DNA of 64,000 nt, taken from contig NZ_CP004078.1 in assembly GCF_000612505.1 (NCBI RefSeq), positions 2,406,001 through 2,470,000 of the forward strand. Reading direction: 5' to 3'. The translations under genes were made by a program, and so were the position numbers. Positions 42,960 through 50,043 of the stretch are shown here, piece after piece; positions within the stretch are counted from its first letter, which is position 1, and each line of letters starts with the position of its first letter. Origin of the DNA: Paenibacillus sabinae T27 (GTDB lineage: Bacteria > Bacillota > Bacilli > Paenibacillales > Paenibacillaceae). Under the pieces are notes generated by a model. It had not been told where the DNA came from. It worked only from the letters and a program-made list of their open reading frames with translations, and made no database searches.

Positions 42960-44060
42960 ATGCGGGAGATCAGAATAGGATCATTACATTTTTTTTCGCT
43001 GGTTCTCATGTTTGAGCTGGGGACGGCTCTGGTGGTTAATGTTGGAATGGAAGCCGGCAGAGACGCCTGGATAGCCATCCTCCTGGGCTGTTTGGTGGGC
43101 ATGCTTATCTATACGGGTTATAATTATCTGTTCAAGCTGTATCCCGATCTGCCGTTATCCGGCTATGCGCGGGCGATTCTCGGCAAACCGCTTGGGGCGG
43201 TCGTGGTCATTCTTTATGCGGTTATCTTTTTGAATGGAGCCGGCCGCGATATGCGGGATGGAAGCGCTCTGCTGGTCATGGCCGCCTTGAACCGAACGCC
43301 GATCATGATCGTTGCCGCGATGATGATTTTATCTTGCGGATACGTGTTGCATAAAGGATTGGAGGTGCTGGCCCGGACCTCGTTTATTATTATGATCGGT
43401 GTGCTGATGATCGGCGGGATTATTACGCTGCTAATGCTTTTTTCGGGGGAAATGGAATGGTCGCGAATGCAACCGATGCTGGGGGATGGAATCAAACCGG
43501 TGGCCCTTTCGGTGATCCGTTCGAATTATATGTTTCCGTTCGGCGAAGTCTTCTGTTTCACGATGCTGATGCCTTATGTCGGCGACAAAAAAAGAGCGGT
43601 TTGGGTAGTCCCTTCCGCAATCCTGGCATCCGGATTGATTATCAGCTACACGTCGCTCGTCAATATAACGGTGCTGGGCAGCGACATGGTGGAACGTTCT
43701 CCGTTTCCTCTGCTATCTACCGTGAGTAAAGCGGCGTTGTCCGATTTTATCCAGCGATTGGACGTTTTGGTGGTAATGCTGCTGATTATCGGGGTTTTTT
43801 TCAAAGTAGCCGTTTTCTACGGTGCGGCAGTGATCGCCATCTCGGACCTGTTCAAACTTCCATACCGGACGTTGATTATTCCCTCGGCGATTATCATTTT
43901 ATTCTCCGGCATGCTGGATTCGCGAAGCTTTGTGGAGCATCTGGAGGAAGGCGGGGAGATGCTTACCTTCGTATATCCCGTCTTTACTATTGTCATTCCG
44001 GCCGTCCTGATTATTGTCGCCGCCTTCAGGAATCATCGTTCGAGTTCCCGAGCGGACTGA
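42960..44060 (+). CDS. Spore germinant receptor B subunit (GerAB/ArcD/ProY permease family)
   Basis: Membrane subunit that resembles amino-acid permeases and is thought to bind the nutrient. It is 366 residues with ten hydrophobic helices. MREIRIGSLHFFSLVLMFELGTALV, a charged loop near EAGRDAWIAILLGCLVG, the first-half SGYARAILGKPLGAVVVI, and MFPFGEVFCFTMLMPY match the family. AATGGAGG precedes the ATG. The operon order is A-C-B, seen in many Paenibacillus and some Bacillus receptors, in place of A-B-C. The last 28 bases overlap a converging small gene. Confidence 0.93.
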   Translation: MREIRIGSLHFFSLVLMFELGTALVVNVGMEAGRDAWIAILLGCLVGMLIYTGYNYLFKLYPDLPLSGYARAILGKPLGAVVVILYAVIFLNGAGRDMRDGSALLVMAALNRTPIMIVAAMMILSCGYVLHKGLEVLARTSFIIMIGVLMIGGIITLLMLFSGEMEWSRMQPMLGDGIKPVALSVIRSNYMFPFGEVFCFTMLMPYVGDKKRAVWVVPSAILASGLIISYTSLVNITVLGSDMVERSPFPLLSTVSKAALSDFIQRLDVLVVMLLIIGVFFKVAVFYGAAVIAISDLFKLPYRTLIIPSAIIILFSGMLDSRSFVEHLEEGGEMLTFVYPVFTIVIPAVLIIVAAFRNHRSSSRAD

Positions 44061-44290
44061 CGTCCGGTAATCCAATGGATAAGATCCGGGATAAGGAAGC
44101 TTGCGGCCAGGGTAATCATCAGTATTTTTTCGGCTTGGGTAGTAATAGTGAAAGGGAACAGGGTGTTAATATTGGTAAGACCGTACCCGAATATCCAGTC
44201 CGCAAAGTACAACAGCAGAATGGTAAGGGTGCCACACAGAACCATTGCGGCATATTTTTTCAGCAGCATCTTTCTTGTTCGTTTCTTCAC
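44033..44290 (-). CDS. Small membrane protein convergent with the ger operon
   Basis: No function recognised. The 85-residue basic protein (KKRTRKMLLKKY) has two hydrophobic helices (YAAMVLCGTLTILLLYFADWIFGYG and AEKILMITLAASFLIPDLIHWI). The reading frame begins upstream at 44317, but AAAGGAG followed 9 bases later by GTG at 44290 gives the better start. It ends inside the last codons of gerB on the opposite strand. The good ribosome site and the hydrophobic pattern argue that it is real rather than a shadow. A link to spore germination is only suggested by position. Confidence 0.6.
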   Translation of the reverse strand: MKKRTRKMLLKKYAAMVLCGTLTILLLYFADWIFGYGLTNINTLFPFTITTQAEKILMITLAASFLIPDLIHWITGRQSARELER

Positions 44291-44412
44291 GGGTTTCAGC
44301 TCCTTTGCCTTATACAATAGTATGGGGCGGTAACCCGCCCGTCATGCGCCCTGCGCTCGAATCTTGCAGATGCTTCGGGACGAAAGCTTATCTTTCCTCA
44401 CGATTTATGTTA

Positions 44413-44431
44413 CATTAGTATGAAACTAATG
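44413..44431. promoter_or_regulatory. Perfect inverted repeat in the yitJ leader
   Basis: CATTAGT-ATGAA-ACTAATG: two perfect 7-base arms with a 5-base spacer, ending 8 bases before the GGGGAGGGG ribosome site of the next gene. It could be an operator or a small mRNA hairpin. Confidence 0.45.
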
Positions 44432-44450
44432 TCTGGGGAGGGGTTGCTCT

Positions 44451-46322
44451 GTGAAGCCGGATTTGCGGTCTGCCTGGGCGAGCAAGGTGCTGGTCGGGGA
44501 TGGAGCGATGGGAACCTTTTTATATCAGAAAGGGTTTCCTGTCGGCATATCTTATGAGGAATTGAATTTGACCTCGCCCGAGGTTGTTGATGAGGTTCAC
44601 CGCAGTTATATTGAGGCGGGTGCGGAGGTGCTGGAGAGCAATACGTATTCGGCCAATTACGATAAACTGTCCAAGTTCGGTCTGGAATCCAAAGTGGAGG
44701 AGATTAACCGTGCAGGCATCCGGATTGCCAGACAAGCCACCGGAAGCGCCGGTTATGTCGTCGGGGCCGTTGGCTCGATCCGTGCCGGCAAGCGGGCCAA
44801 TCTGTCGGCCTCCGAGCTCAAAAAGTATTTCAGCCAGCAGATCGGCGCGATGCTCGAAGAAAATGCGGACGGTATTATGTTGGAAACGTTTTACGATCTG
44901 GAGGAGCTGCATCTGGCGCTCCGGACGGCGCGTAAGCTAAGCGATGTACCGGTCATCTGCCAGTTCGCCGTCGACGAGACGGCGATGACGATGGACGGGC
45001 TTACGCTTCCCGAAGCCTTCCGCATTCTGGAAGATGATGGGGCCGATGTGATCGGCTTTAACTGCCGTACCGGTCCGATCGGCATCAAAAGGGCGCTCGG
45101 AACGCTTCAAGGCAGACTGAACCTGCCGGTATCGGTGTATCCGAACGCTGGGCTGGCCGATTATGTGGACGGCCACTACAAATACGGCGCCTCCCCTGAA
45201 TATTTCGGCCAGATGGCAAGAGATTTCGCCGGTATGGGAAGCCGCATTATCGGCGGCTGCTGCGGAACGACGCCGCAGCATATCGCGGAAATCGCGGCGG
45301 CTCTTAAAGGCTATGAGCCACTGCCGCTGACGGCTCCTGAGCCGAAAGAAAAGATTAACGTTCGCATACATGAGAGCTTAGTGGACGATTTCGAGGCTGA
45401 AGGCGGAGAGCCGAGCCTTATCGATATCGTCAAGGAACGCCATGCTGTAATCGTTGAGCTGGACCCGCCGCGGGATCTCGATATCTCGAAATTTATGGCC
45501 GGAGCAGAGGCGCTGCGCCGCGCGGGAGCGGACGCGCTGACGCTCGCCGACAACTCACTGGCCGTGTGCCGCATGAGCAATATGGCGCTCGGCGCACTCG
45601 TTCGGCAGAAGACGGGCCTGCGACCGCTTGTGCACATCGCCTGCCGGGACCGGAACCTGATCGGAACCCAGTCTCACCTGATGGGGCTCGATGCGCTTGA
45701 CATCGACCATGTGCTTGCCGTAACGGGCGATCCTGCAAGATTCGGAGATCTTCCGGGTTCAAGCTCGGTGTACGATCTGACATCATTCGAGATCATCCGG
45801 ATGATCAAGCAGCTTAACGACGGCATTGCTTTCTCGGGCAAGCCGCTAAAGCAGAAAGCCAATTTCGTTATCGGGGCGGCGTTCAACCCCAATGTCAAGC
45901 ATTTGGGCAAGGCCGTTGAGCGTCTCGAGAAGAAGATTGCATTCGGAGCCGACTATATTATGACCCAGCCGGTATATGACCCGGAGCTGATTCATAAGAT
46001 CGCCGATGCGACGGCTCACCTGAATATTCCTGTATTTATCGGCATCATGCCTCTCGCCAGCGGACGCAACGCCGAGTATCTTCATAATGAAGTGCCCGGC
46101 ATTCAGCTCTCCGGTGAGGTGCGTGAACGGATGAAAGGGCTGGAAGGCGAAGCGGGACGGGCAGAGGGGGTTGCGATCGCGAAGGAGCTGCTTGACGCGG
46201 CGACGGAGCGCTTCAACGGCATTTATTTGATGACTCCGTTCATGTTCTACGATATGAGCGTTCAGCTTCTGAACCATGTGTGGGCCAAATCGGGACGCCA
46301 ATTATCCCCCTTGTTTCGCTAG
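44451..46322 (+). CDS. yitJ: Bifunctional homocysteine S-methyltransferase / 5,10-methylenetetrahydrofolate reductase (YitJ type)
   Basis: Fusion that makes methyl-THF and methylates homocysteine. It is 623 residues. The N-terminal half is a BHMT-like methyltransferase: GDGAMGTFLYQKG, LESNTYSANY, and the zinc site GFNCRTGP (Cys) with RIIGGCCGTTPQHI (two Cys). The C-terminal half (about 320-600) is a MetF-like barrel with VELDPPRDLD, DALTLADNS, HIACRDRNLIGTQSHL, LAVTGDPARFGD, FVIGAAFNPN and GADYIMTQPVYD. The start is GTG 44451 after GGGGAGGGG. B. subtilis yitJ is controlled by an S-box riboswitch; none is visible in the 130 bases upstream here, where a perfect inverted repeat lies instead. Confidence 0.93.
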   Translation: MKPDLRSAWASKVLVGDGAMGTFLYQKGFPVGISYEELNLTSPEVVDEVHRSYIEAGAEVLESNTYSANYDKLSKFGLESKVEEINRAGIRIARQATGSAGYVVGAVGSIRAGKRANLSASELKKYFSQQIGAMLEENADGIMLETFYDLEELHLALRTARKLSDVPVICQFAVDETAMTMDGLTLPEAFRILEDDGADVIGFNCRTGPIGIKRALGTLQGRLNLPVSVYPNAGLADYVDGHYKYGASPEYFGQMARDFAGMGSRIIGGCCGTTPQHIAEIAAALKGYEPLPLTAPEPKEKINVRIHESLVDDFEAEGGEPSLIDIVKERHAVIVELDPPRDLDISKFMAGAEALRRAGADALTLADNSLAVCRMSNMALGALVRQKTGLRPLVHIACRDRNLIGTQSHLMGLDALDIDHVLAVTGDPARFGDLPGSSSVYDLTSFEIIRMIKQLNDGIAFSGKPLKQKANFVIGAAFNPNVKHLGKAVERLEKKIAFGADYIMTQPVYDPELIHKIADATAHLNIPVFIGIMPLASGRNAEYLHNEVPGIQLSGEVRERMKGLEGEAGRAEGVAIAKELLDAATERFNGIYLMTPFMFYDMSVQLLNHVWAKSGRQLSPLFR

Positions 46323-46339
46323 AAAGAATCAATTACAAT
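46311..46339 (+). promoter_or_regulatory. Promoter of the yloC-remA-gmk-rpoZ operon
   Basis: TTGTTT at 46311-46316, 17-base spacer, TACAAT at 46334-46339. It overlaps the last codons of yitJ and lies about 22 bases before the yloC ATG. Confidence 0.6.
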
Positions 46340-46360
46340 AGTGTAACGGATGTGATGCCG

Positions 46361-47251
46361 ATGTCATTTAGCATGACCGGATACGGTCAATCGTCCAGGC
46401 ATTTAGGCGGCAGCAAGATCGTTTTTGAAGTTAAATCGGTGAATCACCGTTACTGCGAAATTGTGGTCCGTATGCCTCGGGAGTGGAACGGGTTTGAAGA
46501 TGCGCTGCGGCGTAAGGTTCAGCAATACGTCAAACGCGGCCGCATTGACGTCTTTATTAACCGGGAGCATGAGGAGAACGCGGGCGGTCCGGTTCTGAAC
46601 CGCCCGGTTGTAAAGGCGTATCTGGCTGCGGCAGAAGCGCTGAAGAAGGAATTCGGCGTGGGCGGCGAGCTTGATCTTCCGGGTATAATGAGTCTGCCGG
46701 GAGTAATGGAGAGCGGCGACAGCCGTCCGGATCAGCCGGAGAACGGGGAGTTCTTGCAGGAACTCCTGGTAGGCGGACTGGAAGAGAGCGTTCGGGCCCT
46801 TGTGGAAATGCGAGCCAGGGAAGGACGTTATCTGGCAGCCGATATCGCGGAGCGCATGAGCAGGCTTGAAGAACTTCAAAGTGAAATGACTGAGCTGGCT
46901 CCGGCTGTGGTACTGGAACACAGAGACAAGCTTCGTCAGCGACTGGCTGAGCTTCAGGACGGCACGTTTCCTTTTGACGATCAGAAATTCGGAATGGAAG
47001 TTGCCGTTTTCGCCGACCGCTCCAACATTGAAGAAGAGCTGACCCGTTTGCGGAGTCACTTTGAGCAGTGCAGGAATCTGCTCGGCAGCGGCGAGCCAAT
47101 GGGCCGGAAGCTGGATTTTCTTATTCAGGAGATGAACCGGGAAACGAATACGATCGGCTCCAAATGCAATCATTTGGGGATCGCCGGCCGCGTGCTGGAG
47201 ATGAAGGCGGAGCTGGAGAAGATTCGCGAGCAGGCGGCTAATTTGGAATAG
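46361..47251 (+). CDS. yloC: YicC/YloC family endoribonuclease
   Basis: YicC family member of 296 residues; E. coli YicC is an endoribonuclease involved in RNA decay. It begins [12 protein letters not shown] and has the family N-terminal core [22 protein letters not shown], and the C-terminal helical part ending [36 protein letters not shown]. These match the YicC_N and DUF1732 parts. ATG 46361 has only a weak ribosome site (GGATGTG), and ATG 46355 is possible. It is the first gene of the operon, as in B. subtilis. Confidence 0.93.
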   Translation: MSFSMTGYGQSSRHLGGSKIVFEVKSVNHRYCEIVVRMPREWNGFEDALRRKVQQYVKRGRIDVFINREHEENAGGPVLNRPVVKAYLAAAEALKKEFGVGGELDLPGIMSLPGVMESGDSRPDQPENGEFLQELLVGGLEESVRALVEMRAREGRYLAADIAERMSRLEELQSEMTELAPAVVLEHRDKLRQRLAELQDGTFPFDDQKFGMEVAVFADRSNIEEELTRLRSHFEQCRNLLGSGEPMGRKLDFLIQEMNRETNTIGSKCNHLGIAGRVLEMKAELEKIREQAANLE

Positions 47252-47297
47252 CGACCGGGCAAGCGAAGATGTAACTTATGGGGGGAACAACCGGAAC

Positions 47298-47558
47298 ATG
47301 GCAATCAAACTCATCAACATCGGCTTTGGAAATATAGTATCGGCGAATCGAATCATTTCCATAGTCAGCCCGGAGTCGGCTCCGATCAAGCGGATTATCC
47401 AGGAAGCGAGAGACCGGCATATGCTGATCGACGCAACCTATGGTAGACGTACCCGTGCCGTCATTATTACGGACAGCGACCATGTCATATTGTCTGCGGT
47501 TCAGCCGGAGACCGTGGCGCACAGACTGTCCAGTAAAGATGACGACAACGACGAATAA
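47298..47558 (+). CDS. remA: Extracellular matrix regulatory protein RemA
   Basis: DNA-binding activator of biofilm matrix and osmoprotection genes in B. subtilis. The 86-residue protein [33 protein letters not shown] (in parts) is nearly the Bacillus sequence in its first 60 residues; [17 protein letters not shown] is the C-terminal part, then an acidic tail KDDDNDE. The start follows TTATGGGGGG, 13 bases upstream. It lies between yloC and gmk as in B. subtilis. RemA forms ring-shaped oligomers that bind AT-rich sites. Confidence 0.95.
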   Translation: MAIKLINIGFGNIVSANRIISIVSPESAPIKRIIQEARDRHMLIDATYGRRTRAVIITDSDHVILSAVQPETVAHRLSSKDDDNDE

Positions 47559-47576
47559 CGATTAATGGAGTGTACT

Positions 47577-48146
47577 ATGTCAAAAGGATTGCTGATCGTA
47601 TTGTCCGGACCTTCCGGAGTCGGTAAAGGAACGGTATGCAGCGCGCTGAGGCCGAGAATACCGGAGCTCATTTATTCCGTGTCGGCGACCACGCGGAGCC
47701 CCCGCGAAGGCGAACGGGATGGAGTGAATTATTTCTTCAAGACCCGGGAGGAGTTTCTTCATATGATTGAAGCCGACGAACTCCTGGAATACGCGGAATA
47801 CGTGGGGAATTATTATGGAACTCCGCGCGATTTTGTGGAACGGACGCTGGAAAGCGGGAAGGATATCATCCTTGAGATTGAAGTGCAGGGCGCTCTTAAA
47901 GTGAAGGAAAAGTTCCCTGAAGGGATCTTTGTGTTCCTCCTGCCGCCGTCGATGGATGAGCTGAAAGATCGTATTCGCGGGCGCGGAACAGAGCATGATG
48001 ACATTATTAATCACCGCATGACGGTCGCGGAGGACGAAATCAGCCTGATGCGCCATTATGATTACGCAGTGGTTAACGACGAAATCGATCTTGCGTGTAA
48101 GCGAATAGAAAGCATTATTATTGCCGAACATTGTAAAATAAGATAG
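47577..48146 (+). CDS. gmk: Guanylate kinase
   Basis: Phosphorylates GMP to GDP, essential for GTP and alarmone pools. It is 189 residues. The P-loop is [14 protein letters not shown], the GMP-binding segment is [19 protein letters not shown], and [18 protein letters not shown] follows; [25 protein letters not shown] is the core. ATG 47577 is 6 bases from TGGAG. It sits 18 bases after remA in one operon, so the yloC-remA-gmk-rpoZ order is fully conserved. Confidence 0.97.
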   Translation: MSKGLLIVLSGPSGVGKGTVCSALRPRIPELIYSVSATTRSPREGERDGVNYFFKTREEFLHMIEADELLEYAEYVGNYYGTPRDFVERTLESGKDIILEIEVQGALKVKEKFPEGIFVFLLPPSMDELKDRIRGRGTEHDDIINHRMTVAEDEISLMRHYDYAVVNDEIDLACKRIESIIIAEHCKIR

Positions 48147-48194
48147 TTTGGGCGGTTTCGGAAACTGTATAAATTGAATTGAAGAGGTGTACCA

Positions 48195-48407
48195 GTGTTA
48201 TATCCATCGATCGATGAAATGATGAACAAAGTCGACAGCAAATATTCCCTTGTTGTCGCTGCGGCCCGCCGGGCGAGACAGCTTCGTGAAGGAAGCCTTT
48301 CCGAGCTGAAGTCTCCGAGAGCACATAAGCAAGTCGGGGTTGCGCTTGAAGAAATATACAAGGATTACATCACGGTAACCCGCGTAGATGACAAAATCTC
48401 CGAATAA
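48195..48407 (+). CDS. rpoZ: RNA polymerase omega subunit
   Basis: Small subunit that helps assemble RNA polymerase by binding beta prime. It is 70 residues. MLYPSIDEMMNKVDSKYSLVVAAARRARQL contains the conserved SKYSLVVAAARRAR segment, and AHKQVGVALEEIYKDYI is the last helix. The start is GTG, with GAAGAGGTG 5 bases upstream. It is the last gene of the operon; a hairpin-rich region follows. Confidence 0.95.
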   Translation: MLYPSIDEMMNKVDSKYSLVVAAARRARQLREGSLSELKSPRAHKQVGVALEEIYKDYITVTRVDDKISE

Positions 48408-48427
48408 GCGGTAAGCGGCAGGGCTTC

Positions 48428-48528
48428 CTAGCAGCTGGCGCCCGCAGTCCTGATTGAGGGGGCTGCGGCCGCTCAGGCTGGTGCCCCGCGCATCGATGAT
48501 CCGCATTTTTTCATAGCCCGAATGGGCT
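48428..48528 (+). other. GC-rich hairpin region after rpoZ
   Basis: CGCCCGCAGTCC and GGGGCTGCGG pair around TGATTGAG, inside further GC-rich complementary runs. AGCCC-GAAT-GGGCT follows (48515-48528). There is no U-run here; it may stabilise the 3' end of the operon mRNA ahead of the terminator at 48536. Confidence 0.45.
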
Positions 48529-48535
48529 GTTCCTG

Positions 48536-48560
48536 ACAACCGGAAGGTTGTTATTTTTTT
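48536..48560 (+). terminator. Terminator after rpoZ
   Basis: ACAACC-GGAA-GGTTGT, a perfect 6-bp stem, then TATTTTTTT. Confidence 0.75.
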
Positions 48561-48577
48561 AAAATATTAAGTATGAA
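48548..48577 (+). promoter_or_regulatory. Possible promoter of the coaBC operon
   Basis: TTGTTA at 48548-48553, 18-base spacer, TATGAA(T) from 48572. It would place the start of transcription near 48584 and give coaBC a leader of about 240 bases. Confidence 0.4.
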
Positions 48578-48613
48578 TACGCTGAGCGCTAATTCAAATG
48601 TCTTAATTTCTGC

Positions 48614-48692
48614 AAGAAACGGTACCTAACAGCGATACTTGTATCGCCGCTTCAGAAGCTAAGCTTCCAAAAGGACAGTGAGGCCGTTTCTT
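48614..48692 (+). ncRNA. Multi-helix structured element in the coaBC leader, riboswitch-like candidate
   Basis: A perfect 9-bp outer stem, AAGAAACGG (48614-48622) with CCGTTTCTT (48684-48692), encloses two hairpins: GCGATA-CTTG-TATCGC (48632-48647) and GAAGC-TAA-GCTTC (48655-48667). Another hairpin, ACGTTT-TTCAC-AAACGT (48705-48721), follows. Together these resemble a three-way junction leader. The ligand is unknown and no known family was recognised. It is a prediction from base complementarity only. Confidence 0.45.
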
Positions 48693-48822
48693 CTTGATAT
48701 TGATACGTTTTTCACAAACGTGTGGATGTCCGTAAGTTATGGCTGCTCCCGATCACTGATGAGGCGGCTGTTATCTTGTGGACGGATTCTTTCCGTTAAC
48801 ACGGGAAGCAGGGGGGAAGAGT

Positions 48823-50043
48823 ATGTTAAAGGGCAAGACGATATTGCTTGGCATTACAGGGGGAATCGCCGCGTATAAAGCGGCTTCCTTGTGCAGCAAG
48901 CTTGTACAAAAGGGCGCCAAGGTGCATGTTATCATGACAGCCTCGGCCAAACAGTTCATTACCGAGCTGACCTTACAGTCATTGTCGAAACAGAGAGTAT
49001 TCAGCGACACCTTTCAGGAGCGGGACCCGTCTTCCATCTCGCATATTGATTTGGCCGATTCGGCCGATCTTGTGCTGATCGCACCCGCCACCGCAAATAT
49101 TATAGCCAAAATGGCGCACGGCATCGCCGACGATATGCTCTCGACCGTACTGCTGGCTGCGACTTCAACCGTAATGGTTGCTCCAGCCATGAACGTGAAT
49201 ATGTATCAGCATCCCGCTGTGCAGAACAATCTCAACATCCTGGCGGAACGCGGAATCCAGTTCATCGAGCCTGGAGAAGGGCTGCTGGCCTGCGGCTATG
49301 TCGGCAAAGGACGTATGGAGGAGCCAGAGACGATTGTAAGCTGCGTGGAGGCTTTTTTTGAGCGGAACGATAAGGCAAATACCGGCAAGCTGGCAGGCAA
49401 AAAAGTTGTGATAACCGCCGGCGGCACAGTGGAACGGATTGACCCTGTCCGCTATATCTCCAATGATTCTTCCGGCAAAATGGGCTTTGCCCTCGCACGG
49501 GCGGCCAAAGAAATGGGAGCGGAGGTAACGCTTGTGGCCGCGCGGACGGATGAACAGCCGCCTCGGGACATTAACGTGATCCGCGTTCAATCTGCCGACG
49601 AGATGTATGGCGCCGTATCGGCCGTCTGGGAGGATTGCGACATCCTGATCAAGGCTGCCGCCGTTTCCGACTACCGTCCGAAAGAGAGAGCGGACACGAA
49701 GATCAAGAAGTCTGGCAGCACCATGACCCTCGAACTCGTCAAAACCGTTGATATTCTGGAGACGCTGGGGCAGCGCAAAAACCATCAGCTGCTGATCGGT
49801 TTTGCGGCCGAGACCGGGAATGCGGAAATGTACGCCAAGGACAAGCTGGTCCGCAAAAACCTCGATTTGATTGTCGCCAACGATGTGAGCGTACCGGGTG
49901 CGGTCTTCGGCGCAGATACAAACATTGTCTCGATTTACGATCCAAAAGGTCTTGTGGAGGAACTGCCGCTGCTTTCAAAGGACGAGGTGGCCCGCCGGGT
50001 GCTCTCGGTTGCGGCGGAACGGCTGCCGGAAGAAGGCTTGTAA
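48823..50043 (+). CDS. coaBC: Bifunctional phosphopantothenoylcysteine decarboxylase / synthase
   Basis: Makes 4'-phosphopantetheine from 4'-phosphopantothenate and cysteine in CoA synthesis. It is 406 residues. The CoaC flavoprotein half has LGITGGIAAYKAA, APATANIIAKMAHGIADDMLS, the PAMN motif in APAMNVNMYQHP, and the substrate cysteine in LLACGYVGKGRMEEP. The CoaB half has VVITAGGTVERIDPVRYISNDSSGKMG and the KIKKSG motif. ATG 48823 follows GGGGGGAAG. The stop overlaps the priA start (TAATG). It is the first gene of a coaBC-priA-def-fmt-rsmB operon with a long structured leader. Confidence 0.96.
   Translation: MLKGKTILLGITGGIAAYKAASLCSKLVQKGAKVHVIMTASAKQFITELTLQSLSKQRVFSDTFQERDPSSISHIDLADSADLVLIAPATANIIAKMAHGIADDMLSTVLLAATSTVMVAPAMNVNMYQHPAVQNNLNILAERGIQFIEPGEGLLACGYVGKGRMEEPETIVSCVEAFFERNDKANTGKLAGKKVVITAGGTVERIDPVRYISNDSSGKMGFALARAAKEMGAEVTLVAARTDEQPPRDINVIRVQSADEMYGAVSAVWEDCDILIKAAAVSDYRPKERADTKIKKSGSTMTLELVKTVDILETLGQRKNHQLLIGFAAETGNAEMYAKDKLVRKNLDLIVANDVSVPGAVFGADTNIVSIYDPKGLVEELPLLSKDEVARRVLSVAAERLPEEGL

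Noticed and set aside
44318..44450. S-box riboswitch before yitJ
   Set aside because: Expected by analogy with B. subtilis, but the conserved core and terminator are not seen and the space is too short.
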